Positions 49,834 through 60,302 of a stretch of 64,000 nucleotides of DNA are shown piece after piece; within the stretch, counting starts at the first letter, position 1, and each line of letters begins with the position of its first letter. Position numbers and translations under genes: made by a program. Source of the DNA: Prunus persica (Eukaryota > Streptophyta > Magnoliopsida > Rosales > Rosaceae). The DNA is taken from NCBI RefSeq assembly GCF_000346465.2, contig NC_034014.1:27002106-27066105 (forward strand), in the 5' to 3' direction. The notes beneath the pieces were generated by a model that saw nothing but the letters and a program-made list of their open reading frames with translations, had not been told where the DNA came from and searched no databases.

Positions 49834-50055
49834 GGTCTCGTTTGGAAGTGATTTTGAAAATGCCAATAATCAATTTTATGGAAAATCACTTCTCCAAATA
49901 ATTATTTTAACTTATTTTAATGAATTTTATGAAAAAACATATGAGAGATGCTTATCCTCAGAATCACTAGAGTGATTATATAGAGAAGTACGTGAAAGTT
50001 ACTTCTTCCCAAAAGTGAGTGTAATCTATACATAATCATTCCCAAATGAGCCTTT
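49834..50055. mobile_element. hAT-like MITE (~220 bp)
   Basis: The ends are imperfect inverted repeats: GTCTCGTTTGGAAGTGATTT on the left, and GGCTCATTTGGGAATGATTA on the reverse of the right end. The interior is AT-rich and noncoding. The CTCGTTTGGAA-type terminus is typical of plant hAT-derived MITEs. The target duplication was not resolved. Confidence 0.65.
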
Positions 50056-51503
50056 AATCTACTTGGATTATCCACTTTTTTTTGTATCCATAAAAAGATA
50101 AAGTAGGATATGAATTAAGATTGAAAATGGAGATAAAAAATGTTTTCCACATACAAGGTCCAAATACAGCTTTGGTCAAATGCTTTATATATATTTATCA
50201 TATAATGTTTAAAGTATTAATGCATAAAAATCAATGTTTAAAATCAATTTGAATTAAAATGTATTTTCATTGAGAAATTCATCTGTCAATCCAAAATGTC
50301 ATTTTTTAAAAAATTAAAAAAAAAATCATTGAAGCCGACCAAATTGAATGAATTGATCACTTTTTCAACATTTTAATTGATATATTCATACTCCACTCGT
50401 ATTTTGTGCACATAGAAGTTCAAGAAGACACTCCTTTTTGTAAAGCATACGTAATATTGTGTATATTTTATTCATCTCTAGGAGAGGGGGNGGGGATTAA
50501 AAGAATTTTTTTCTTCAATAAAGAGAAATATCATTGGATTAAGAGGTGGCTAATATATAATCTTTGCATATTTAATGATTGGCACAATAATTAGTATGAA
50601 AAATGTTAATTTAATAATTAATAAAAATATCTCAAACAGATATGTCAAATTGTCACATGAACATGAAATGACAAAAAATTGAAGGTTAAAGTTGCTCCAC
50701 TATCATTTACTCTCTTTTAAAATTTTATGCATCATATGAGCCCCGTTTGCTTTTAAAAATATAATAAAATAATATGATACTTGGCATTTCGAGTGGAGTT
50801 AAATTTTTTTCAAAATGTCAAATTACCACATAAACCATCAAATTCAAATTTAACATTTTGCTTTGATATCTTCTTTGAAAATGCTATAATTAGCATTACA
50901 CATAAGGTTAAAACATAAAGATGCATCACACCTAGCTTGAAAAAAAAGAGAGGTTGTTATTATTATTATTATTATTGTTATTTTAATGATTAAAAAGGAA
51001 AGATGATAGGATTTGTTGGATGTAGATAGGATTCTATTTTTAGTTATTATTTTATTCTTTAATTTTTAAATACATTATTAAAATTGTTTATACATATAAA
51101 TAAGAATATATGTATATTAAAAGGTAGAAAATGGTGAAACATTCAAAATATTAAAAAACGCAATTGGTTAATTCAAACATTATAAAATTTAAATTATTAA
51201 TTAAATGAAAATAATATGGTAAATTCATATTTTTTTCATATTAAAATCAAAATCAAATAATAAGTAACAAAACAAGGTTTTTTAAAATAAAAAATTCAAT
51301 AAAATGAAAACCAATCTTTGACGCATTGGCAAAGTTGGCGTGCAAAGACCAAAGTACAAACCAATCCGGGAAAAGCATATTCCCGATTAGGTTCAAGTAC
51401 CTTTAAAAAGTAGAATCATATGCAAATTGGCAACTCGTCCATTATCCAATAATGTCGCACCACGTGTCAGCGTCAACATTCGGAGAACCAAAAGAATTGG
51501 CTG

Positions 51504-51512
51504 GTAAATATA
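51504..51512 (+). promoter_or_regulatory. TATA-like element of the S6K gene
   Basis: GTAAATATAAG precedes a GC-richer leader by about 30 bp and follows a G-box at about 51470. Confidence 0.4.
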
Positions 51513-52575
51513 AGCGGCGAAGCGACCCCTACGTTTGAGGATTCGTGAAAAAGAGACGTTCCAAAAATCCATTTTTCCTCTTCCGCTTTGTCCCTCCGCT
51601 CCGTCTGCACCCTTCCCAGGTAAGCATTCTCTCCTCCTAATCTTCTCTACATGTTCTTTTCGTCATAATTGGAGTTCCGTTTCTGTTTGGTTACCGAGAA
51701 ACGGTAGGAAAAATAACAGAAAGTCTAGTTTTTAGCCTGAACAACCTGGTTTTAGATCTAAAGTTTCGTTCTTTGCATTACTTTATGTTTATATCATTAC
51801 ACCGAGATCAACGAATTGCTGCTGAGCTGTTTTGAGATCTAGTCATAGTTAAGATGAATTGCTTTCGTTTTGTCCTGACTATGGCGGGCTATACAACCTT
51901 CGCCTGAAATCTAAAAGCTTGGCCTTCTCCTATCTCCGTTTCACAATTTTGGGCTTTGTAGGATCTCCAATTATGTTTTTTTTACTGTAATGTGTTTTGC
52001 TTTGCGCATTAGTAATTGTTTGTCTTATGTATTTGTTTTACGCTTTAGCTTTTGTTCTGATAAAGGGCATCTCGAATCCTCCCTAAACTTTTCCTCCAAT
52101 CAAGTTAAGTGTTTGTGATTTCCCAAACTCTTCCCAAATCAAAATTTGGGTTATGGAGGGAAATTAATTTTGGAGGGAACAATTAAGTAAAGGGATTTTC
52201 TTAGGATAATATAGGAATTTTCAAAAAGTTTTGCAGAAAAATTGAACTTTCCCAATGAAGTGATCCCAAGTCTTAACCAATGGACTTTCACTCAAATTTA
52301 TACTTGGCTTTACATGTTCAAATTCGTTACCAGTGAAAGAGTTCTGCTTCACCTCATTTACATAATAACACAGGTTAAATTAATATCATAGTTGACTTTT
52401 GGATTCTTTTCTATGAATGTCTCTATTTCAGTTTGTTTCTTTTACTTAAATTTTGTTGTGAAGATCGTGATATCATAATAGAGAAGCATATTTGTTTCCG
52501 AGTTGTTTTTTGGTCTTACAGCACTAACTAATCCTTGTATTTGGTCTTGAACTCAGATCTGATAGCTTAATCTTC

Positions 52576-52770
52576 ATGAATTCAAGAACTACTGAAGTAT
52601 CTGTGTTTTCCTGTAAATCGGGAAACAGAAACAACCCCTTCTTCATCTGGATTTTGTTCTGTTTATTGCCAAAATTCCAAGGAACTCCTTTTGCATTCGT
52701 GAGTTTCCTCTTGGTTAAGGCAATTGACAGGAGTCCTTCTGGAGCACTGGCCTTTGAGACTTTTGGGTAG
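52576..52770 (+). promoter_or_regulatory. 64-aa uORF in the S6 kinase leader
   Basis: It begins ATGAATTCAAG just after the inferred 5'UTR splice acceptor and ends 68 bp before the main ATG. The peptide starts MNSRTTEVSVFSCKSGN and has a hydrophobic middle (FFIWILFCLLPKF). It is in the main leader, so ribosomes should meet it first. Conservation is unknown. Confidence 0.6.
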
Positions 52771-52838
52771 ATAAATCCATAGCAGGGATCAATTCAAGTG
52801 TCTGTCTGAAGTTAGCATCCCTGCTCCATACTTGAAAA

Positions 52839-55342
52839 ATGGTTTCCTCTCAGCTACCTGGCTTGACCAAGGCCCGCATGTGCAAACCAATTCAGACACA
52901 GTTGCTTTTTCCTATGGATACAATGGATGCTGTAGTTTCAGATCACGTGGAGCTTGATTTCGATGATGTTTTTGGCCCTCTACCAGTTCAGGCCTCTGTA
53001 GAAGTGAATTATGGTGATTCGGCTAATTCTGCCGCCTTCGAAGATGCCACTGAGCTTATTTATGATAATCCAGTGGTAATTCATAACCGATCACATTCTT
53101 TGGTTGGTCCCTCCTCGTTTGTAAGCCAATCATTGAAGCTCAGCAAACTGACTATAAGTGACACAGAAGATTCAGTGGAACTGGTAGAGTGTGTCAATGG
53201 AGATACCATCAAAGAATTTCAAGAACCTTTAATTGATGATGGCGTCACTGAAAAGACTCTTGAAAATGATGAGGAAATCTCCATGAAGATCGAGAGTGTA
53301 GGCATTGAAGATTTTGAGGTTTTGAAGGTTGTTGGGCAGGGTGCATTTGCAAAAGTATACCAGGTGAGGAAGAAAGGGACATCAGAAATATATGCAATGA
53401 AGGTCATGCGGAAGGACAAGATCATGGAGAAGAATCATGCTGAATACATGAAAGCTGAGAGGAATATTCTAACAAAAATTGATCATCCATTCATTATCCA
53501 GCTTAGATACTCATTTCAGGTAATTCCTGCCTGACCCTGGAAGTTAATTCCAATTTTCCTTTTCTGGTGTGGCTTTTTTTTTTTTTAGGATTATGAGCAT
53601 CCCTGTCCCCAAAAAATGTCTTATGCATTTGGAACTATATCTTCAAAAGATACTGTGGAGCAATATATTTCAACTCAATGTGCTGATTTGGTGACTTTCT
53701 TGATGATGACTAGAGTACTAACTTAATTTATTTTGTTATGCAGACCAAATATAGACTATATCTTGTGCTGGATTTTGTTAATGGTGGTCACCTTTTCTTT
53801 CAACTCTATCACCACGGTCTATTCAGGTACCTTTGGTTTCAACTTCCAATATTTTGTGTTATTTTCTGAGCTCAAAGATTTAGACACTTAATACTTAAGT
53901 TTTTCTCCTTTCCAGAGAGGAGCTGGCTCGAATATATGCTGCTGAGATTGTTTCTGCGGTTTCTCACCTCCATGCAAATGGAATAATGCATAGGGATCTT
54001 AAACCTGAAAATATCCTATTGGACACAGATGGCCATGTACCTCTCCATCTCCCTCTGTTGAGAATTGTTCTATTAATTGCTCCCAATGAATTGTAACTGA
54101 CATCATGATCACTGATTTATTAAACAGGCTATGTTGACCGATTTTGGTCTTGCGAAGCAACTTGAAGAGAATACAAGATCTAATTCTATGTGTGGAACTG
54201 TAGAATACATGCCACCTGAAATAGTTCTTGGAAAGGGCCACAATAAGGCTGCAGACTGGTGGAGTGTGGGAGTCCTATTGTTTGAGATGCTAACTGGAAA
54301 GGTTTGGATTTATTCATTTTGTTCGCATAGATCGAGATGATATATAAATATACAGATGTGATTGAGAGCAAGAATTTCTTGATGGTTAAGTCAAATTCTA
54401 ACTGAATGTGCAGTCAACAATCATTATATGCATATAATACATGTAGATATTAAAATTAGCATATCGGAAAGCCGGTGTTAGTTGAATTTAATATTGTTAG
54501 GAGGTGATCCGAATGTTCTTTTTAGGCTGTTGTAATATAGTTTGTATGCGCTTTTTGTGTTGGACATCTTCTTCTTCTTCTTCAGTAATATATATATATA
54601 TATATATTTCTTCTTTTCAAAAGAGGAAAGAGAAATAAATAAATAAAAGTATTATCTGTCTTTTGATTAGGTGACTCACACACAGACATGCATTTAAAGA
54701 GAATTGTGTCCATAGTGTTTAAGGACCCTAGAAGTTGGAACATTTATTTATATCATGTAACGTGAAACATTTTTCTTTGCTCTTGCTTCTGCAGCCTCCT
54801 TTTACTGGGAACAGGGAGAAAATTCAGCAGAAGATAGTTAAGGAAAAGATCAAGTTGCCATCCTTTCTGTCCAGTGAAGCACATTCTCTGTTGAAAGGGG
54901 TATATAATCTTTGTGCTTGTTTTTATCTTGGGTTGTAGGAAATAGGCAATGTTGATCCTGAGTGTCTGTTTTGAGCCTTCCTCAGTTCATGTTTTTAGTT
55001 AACTATGAGAGAACTCACTTAACTTGGTTATGTTTTCAGCTCCTACAGAAGGATGCAAGCCACCGCCTTGGTAGTGGGCCTTTGGGGTGTGAAGAAATCA
55101 AGCGCCACAAATGGTTTAAGCCAATAAATTGGAAAAGATTAGATGCTCGGGAAATCCAACCAAGCTTTCGTCCCCAAGTTTCCGGGAAGCAGTGCATTGC
55201 CAATTTCGATAAGTGCTGGACTGACATGTCAGTTGTGGATTCTCCAGCTGCTAGCCCGAATGCTGCTGGAAACCCCTTCACCGGCTTCAGTTATGTTAGG
55301 CCTGCGGCCTCTTTTCTTCAGAAGAATAGCCCCATGTACTAG
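52839..55342 (+). CDS. Ribosomal protein S6 kinase (AGC family, plant S6K)
   Basis: Six coding exons (52839-53519, 53744-53826, 53916-54036, 54128-54301, 54795-54899, 55040-55342) give 488 aa. The N-terminal regulatory region includes [12 protein letters not shown], a TOS-like TOR-binding motif. The kinase domain starts [18 protein letters not shown] and has AMKVMRKDK (catalytic Lys), [12 protein letters not shown] and DFGLAKQ. The activation loop is [13 protein letters not shown] (PDK1-site Ser), with [19 protein letters not shown] after it. The C-terminus carries the hydrophobic motif [11 protein letters not shown], whose Ser replaces the more common Thr phosphorylated downstream of TOR. 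The APE motif reads PPE and the P+1 residue is Val. S6K links TOR signalling to translation and growth. The ATG has strong context (AAAATGG) and a uORF lies upstream. Confidence 0.95.
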
Positions 55343-55862
55343 CACGTGTTGCCCCAAGATGCAAGTTTTCGAGCTCTGTTTTCCTTCTCGCATTCTGAAT
55401 GATGAAACTTTGTAAGTTGCTTGAAAAAAGCAGTAGCCAAGTGAGGTTTATCTTAGCAGTCTTCCCTTGAGACTACTCAATCTTAAAACCATTGCAGACA
55501 CATTTGCTGAACTCTGAAGCTTGTATGTCTTTTGCTGAAATAAATAAGTATTAATATATCCACATTTTAATTTAAGTTTGTGACAGATTTTGGTAAATTT
55601 CTCTTGTGTAATGCTCTCTTGCTAATTCACATTTTAAATTAATCTTCGTTCCCTAAGGTATAAATAATAAATTCCATTTAAAAACTTTTTTTATTTGGTC
55701 GAAAATCCCATTTAAAAATTTAGGAAAGTGCATTTGGGGAAGGGAAATTTCACATGTGGATAAAGCAAGGGACGCGTGTCAAAATGCCAGCCTTTGCTGA
55801 CACTTCAGCTGGTTCTCCCACAAAACAAAAAGTTCATGGTTCACAGCATAACCTCCGTAACC
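55343..55862. other. Short spacer between S6K and the STN8-like gene
   Basis: Holds the S6K 3' untranslated region (AATAAATAA near 55540) and a compact promoter and leader for the kinase downstream, including GGACGCGTGTC near 55770. Confidence 0.5.
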
Positions 55863-57951
55863 ATGGCTTATCTGCCCTCTCCAAGTCTAACAACACTTAA
55901 ACACAATCCTAAGCCTACATGCTTCTCTCCTTTAAAACCCACTTATTCTGACCATCTTTGCTTCATCACAACCCAATTCAAAAGCCACCCTCAAAGGTGC
56001 AATGCATTCTTTGGTGACAATATCCCGGGAAATGTTTTGGAGACGACTCTCCATTTGGACCAATTTCCTCCTTTTCAATATGGTTACATGCAGTTTCAAA
56101 CAGCTACAGAGGAACTCTCAGAAACACAGAAGTGGGGTTTCCTGATTTTTGCTGGGATTACATGGATATACTTAACTGCAAGACCAGGTATTCTCATAGG
56201 TGCCATTGATGCATACCTTCTTGCTCCTCTGCAATTGGTTTTGGATAGTTTGATTGGAAGGAGAAGGTTGAAGAGGACTGATTTTGTGATTGGGGACAAG
56301 TTGGGAGAAGGGTCTTTTGGTGTTGTTTATTCTGGTGCGGTTGTTCCAAAGAATGTGAATGTTGAAGAGACGGTGCAGAAGAGAGGGAGGGGCAGAGCTC
56401 CACAGTTGGATGAGAGGTTCAAGGAGAAGGTCATCCTCAAGAAGGTAGCACTGTAGATTTCGTGCATTTTGATTGACCCTTTACTTGTTTATCAGTGTTT
56501 CTGTTATGTGTAGAGAGATTAATCTGATCTTTTAGTTATGGAAATATGCAGGTGAAGATTGGAGTTCAAGGGGCTGAAGAATTTGGCGAATTCGAGGAGT
56601 GGTTCAATTACAGGTTGTCTAGAGCAGCACCTGAAACATGTGCTACGTTCCTGGGAAGTTTTGTTGCTGATAAAACAAGTTCTCAATTTACAAAAGGTGG
56701 AAAGTGGCTTGTTTGGAAATTCGAGGTACTAAAAAAATTTTAGGATCACTCATTCAAAAATCTAAAGCTTTCAATCCCCCGTTTATGTTATATATGGTGT
56801 TGGAGAACTCAATGCTATAATTATATGTGCCTTTGACGCCTTCATCACACTAATTGTCGGGATGTCCATGTGACAGGGAAACCAAACTCTTGCCGATTAC
56901 ATGAAAGATAGGAAATTCCCTTTTAACTTGGAGTCTGTCATGTTCAGACGTGTCTTGCAAGATGTAGACTCTGTCAAACGCAGTGCATTGATCATCAAGC
57001 AAATAATGCGTCAAATTATTACTTCGCTCAAGAAAATCCATGACACAGGCATTGTTCACCGGGACGTAAAGCCAGCAAACTTAGTAGTGACAGGAAGGGG
57101 ACAAATCAAGCTCATAGACTTTGGGGCAGCCACGGACCTCAGGATTGGAAAGAACTATGTACCAGACCGTACCCTGCTAGATCCTGACTTTTGTCCTCCT
57201 GAACTATATGTGCTCCCAGAAGAAACGCCAGTTCCTCCTCCAGAGCCCATTGCTGCATTTCTTTCTCCAATTCTTTGGCAGGTAATACGGTTTCAACCTT
57301 TTTATATGCGATGTCAAGCATGTCAAAATTCCGCTGCTTTACTGGAGGTATATGGATATAGCAGTATGGTAGTGACTGTTGGATCTGCCTTCATTTTCAG
57401 TTAGTAAAGTTAAAATGATGTCTGTATTGTTTAAATGTTCAAATTCGGATGAGAAAAAGCATGGGGATCAGATCATAAACTAATCTGTTGACAGGCCTTG
57501 TGAACTTGATTTACCTTGGGGGTACTCTTATGCATGAATTCTTGTTTTAAAGCATACAAAATCTGTTTGCTAGATGAATCAGACTTTGAAATTATTGTTG
57601 CAGCTAAACAGTCCTGACCTCTTTGATATGTACTCTGCTGGAATTATACTATTGCAAATGGCAGTACCATCCTTAAGGTCTTCAGCAGGGTTAAAGAATT
57701 TCAATTCAGAAATAAAAACAGTTAAGTATGACTTGAATAAATGGAGGGACTACACTCGGTTGAGGCCTGACTTGTCACTTCTTGATCTCGATTCGGGTAG
57801 AGGGTGGGATCTGGCCGCAAAGCTTGTGTCAGAGAGAGGTTCCCTTAGGAGGGGGCGCTTATCAGCGGCAGCTGCTCTGAGGCATCCTTACTTCTTGTTA
57901 GCTGCTGACCAAGCAGCTGCAGTTCTTTCAAAATTAAGTTTTACCAAATAG
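55863..57951 (+). CDS. Chloroplast thylakoid protein kinase, STN8-like
   Basis: Four exons (55863-56444, 56552-56725, 56877-57281, 57604-57951) give 502 aa. A Ser/Pro-rich transit peptide ([17 protein letters not shown]) precedes a TM segment ([19 protein letters not shown]). Then come GVLIGA-type text ([17 protein letters not shown]) and the kinase: [27 protein letters not shown] (catalytic Lys), [40 protein letters not shown] and [15 protein letters not shown]. This text fits STN8, which phosphorylates photosystem II core proteins, better than STN7, which acts on LHCII. There is no long C-terminal extension. Start: 55863 has strong context (AACCATGG). An in-frame ATG 27 nt upstream (55836) would add nine residues. 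Confidence 0.93.
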
Positions 57952-58655
57952 TGAGCTGCTTCAAGATGTAAGTATAAAATAAAGTTTGTTTCGTTGTCCA
58001 AGCATAAAGAAGATTTTGCTCAAGTATTTTCTTTTGACTTGTGAGAAACTGTTAACTTTTTCTTTCCATTTTCTTTTTTGTTACAGCATCTCAAGAATGG
58101 AGAGACTCACAAACATGCAAGCCTTTGCCTGCCAGTTCATGGTTGTTGCCATTTTTGCACCTGGTGACCTTTGGGGGTTTGCTTCCAATTTAACAGGGCA
58201 GTGGACTCTGTATGCAATACAAGAGATTACAATTTTATAAATGTTTTTCGTTGCCGATGATATTAATTTATAGCAGAGGAGCTTCGACCCCACTTTGTTA
58301 ATGATTACTATTAATCTTGTATTAAAAAGAAAAAGAAAAAGAGTGAAGCTCATTTATGCTATGAGCAAGTAACAAAATCATTTCTTTGGCGATCAATATT
58401 GGTTCACAAGAGGTTTACAAATATTACAAATCTTGTAAGTCCATTTCTACAGACTACTTTGAGTTGACAAAAATTTCAGTTTGTAAAAACTTTCAACATA
58501 TTTAGTATGTGATCAATATTAGACTTTCCTGCTTAATCCAAACCAATTGCCCCATCGTCAATCCGGCAACTAATTAATAACCCAATAATAACATGACACG
58601 TGGACTAATGAAAAAAAACTGTACTTTTACTGACTTTACCAGTCGTAACCTATAG
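57952..58655. other. STN8-like 3' region and intergenic DNA
   Basis: A possible 3'UTR intron runs from ATGTAAGTAT (57967) to TTACAG (58086). No other gene is seen. Confidence 0.45.
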
Positions 58656-58785
58656 CATTCGAAGAAAATCCAAAAACACTTTTAGAGGAGAAAATCGAAA
58701 AACACTTGTAGAGGAGAAAATCCAAAAACACTTGTAGATGAGAAAATCCAAAAACACTTGTAGAGGAGAAAATCCAACAACCAAA
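58656..58785. repeat. 26-bp minisatellite, about 4-5 copies
   Basis: The unit GAGAAAATCCAAAAACACTTGTAGAG repeats in tandem with few changes and decays at the right end. Confidence 0.85.
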
Positions 58786-58854
58786 AAAGAAGAGAATCCA
58801 AAAACTTGAAGGGAAGAGAGAATCGAAGACTCTGCAACAATAGAAAAGGTATAT

Positions 58855-58975
58855 CCTCTTGCGTTTCTTTCTTGTCTGAGCGTATGGGTTAATTTGCTAT
58901 GGGTACAGGTGGGTCCCTGTTGACGTCGGTATATGCTCTTGCATTTCTTTCTTGTCTTTGAGCGTATGGGTCCAG
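58855..58975. repeat. Pair of ~45-bp direct repeats
   Basis: TATATCCTCTTGCGTTTCTT at 58850 and TATATGCTCTTGCATTTCTT at 58930 each continue through CTTGTCT ... GAGCGTATGGGT. The second abuts the end of the DUF599 fragment. Confidence 0.8.
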
Positions 58976-59379
58976 GAAACACAAAAGTTCCAAATATTTG
59001 CAGCGTAACATAAAAATCAAAATCACTATAAAAACATATATATATATATATGTATATATTTTCTCTTCAGTCTTCAACTGAGACTTTGCTTGTTGCCCTT
59101 TGACAACTTCCCAACAAAATGAAGCCCATAAAGTCCCCAAACCAGAGCAAGAGATGACAACCAAACTGGGACAGGACCAAGCATCCACAGCAGCATGGGA
59201 AAAGTGAACTCATGATCACCAGATTGAAGCCTTTCTCAATTATGGTTCTTGTGTCCCCAGAAGATGTGAACTCATGATCACCAGATGCATTTATCAAGAA
59301 ATTGGCATCAATCAAAAACCCAATTGCCATGGAGCTGCACAAGAAGCTCACTGCCAAGGACAATGCTGCTGAGCCATAT
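58972..59379 (-). pseudogene. Truncated DUF599 gene fragment (3' half with 3'UTR)
   Basis: It reads YGSAALSLAVSFLCSSMAIG and FLIDANFLINASGDHEFTSS, identical to DUF599 copy 2 over this stretch. Homology runs on past the stop into the 3' untranslated region (GTGATTTTGATTTTTATGTT ... GTTTCCTGG). The first exon, the intron and the first half of exon 2 are missing. A segment of copy 2 (about 35 bp, encoding LAFVSSRMLCI) is replaced by a repeat of CTGGTGATCATGAGTTCAC from 60 bp earlier, which shifts the frame. It is joined head-on to a PPR fragment at the shared bases ATATGG. Dead gene copy. Confidence 0.9.
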
Positions 59380-59812
59380 TCCCTCATCTGGAGCACATCC
59401 ATCAAGTACCATCTCGTCAACAATTCGATAAGCTTTGTGCAGTTCCTCCTTATTACAGATACATTTCACTAGAGTATGAAATGTCTTCATATCTATGGAG
59501 ATACCCCCATAGATACAGCTGATAAGCTCGATTTGGATCGCCACTACTCCATAAGCCCTGTACCACTGCATTATGAATCCTTAAATGAAGGCTCCAAGTT
59601 AGTCTGTTAGGTGAAACTCCTCCGAGGACCATCTCATCAAGAAAGTTTGCAGCTTCCTGGAACTTGCAAATATTGCAAAAGCTACTTATTACTTTCCCAT
59701 ACAGCCCTGCATCAGGTTTCAAGCCTTGAAGCTTCATCCTATCTAGAATATCCAAAGCTTCTTTAATGCACGTAATTTTGACAAATTTTTCAATAATATG
59801 TACTAAATACAC
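59374..59812 (-). pseudogene. PPR gene fragment fused to DUF599 fragment
   Basis: The minus strand has PPR repeats: KEALDILDRMKLQGLKPDAG, LYGKVISSFCNICKFQEAAN, FLDEMVLGGVSPNRLTW and, in another frame, GISIDMKTFHTLVKCIC and AYRIVDEMVLDGCAPDEG. One frame change lies near 59505-59515. The start and most of the repeat array are missing and the end is replaced by DUF599 sequence. The parent PPR gene is not in the window. PPR proteins bind organellar RNA; this copy is not functional. Confidence 0.85.
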
Positions 59813-60248
59813 AAATTTATCAAAAATAAAAAATAATAAAATTATCTAATGGCCGAGTTTTTCATTGTGTCTTTTAAAAAATTTACCGAATAATACACTT
59901 CAATCCTGAATTTCTCCCCCATTTTAAGAATAAGCTTGAAATATGGTTTGGGTTTTGAAAAGTCTAATATGCCCCTTGCACATACAAATTTTTGGATGTA
60001 AAATTAGACGGTGTTAGTGTCATATGACATTTCAATATTTTGAAAAATGAAATGACGTTTCTCTTAAATTTTTCTTTAAGGTGACAAATTGAAATTGATG
60101 TATAAGTTCAAAGTGACATTTCTAAGATTTATTATAATTTGTGTGATTTTTTTTCCTCATAGCTTGATTCTCTAATATCCAAGACATTACTTCTAATGAA
60201 AACCAAGATGTTCTGAAATATATACAAATTTGTAGCAAGAAGCTAATG

Positions 60249-60250
<2 letters not shown>
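59813..60250. other. Intergenic, nothing recognised
   Basis: AT-rich, ending in the TA microsatellite. Confidence 0.5.

Positions 60251-60298
<48 letters not shown>
60251..60298. repeat. (TA)24 microsatellite
   Basis: A 48-bp perfect TA repeat immediately before the first MITE unit, which suggests insertion into TA. Confidence 0.95.

Positions 60299-60302
<4 letters not shown>

Larger units (their letters stand above)
49609..52555. other. Intergenic; includes MITE, AT-rich tract and S6K leader region
   Basis: 49834-50055 is a MITE, listed separately. Around 50100-51350 the DNA is very AT-rich, with one N at 50491 and an ATT repeat near 50957-50977. From 51440 there is a G-box (CCACGTGTCAGC, 51470). 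From about 51540 there is the first untranslated exon of the S6 kinase gene, with an apparent 5'UTR intron from CAG-gtaagc near 51619 to ACTCAG at 52556. Confidence 0.55.

Noticed and set aside
55776..55862. Upstream extension of the STN8-like protein from 55776
   Set aside because: That position is GTG, not ATG; the first ATG in frame is 55836 and the best context is at 55863.
58656..58785. Regular short repeats considered as a CRISPR array
   Set aside because: The repeats are contiguous without spacers and the window is a plant nuclear genome; it is a minisatellite.
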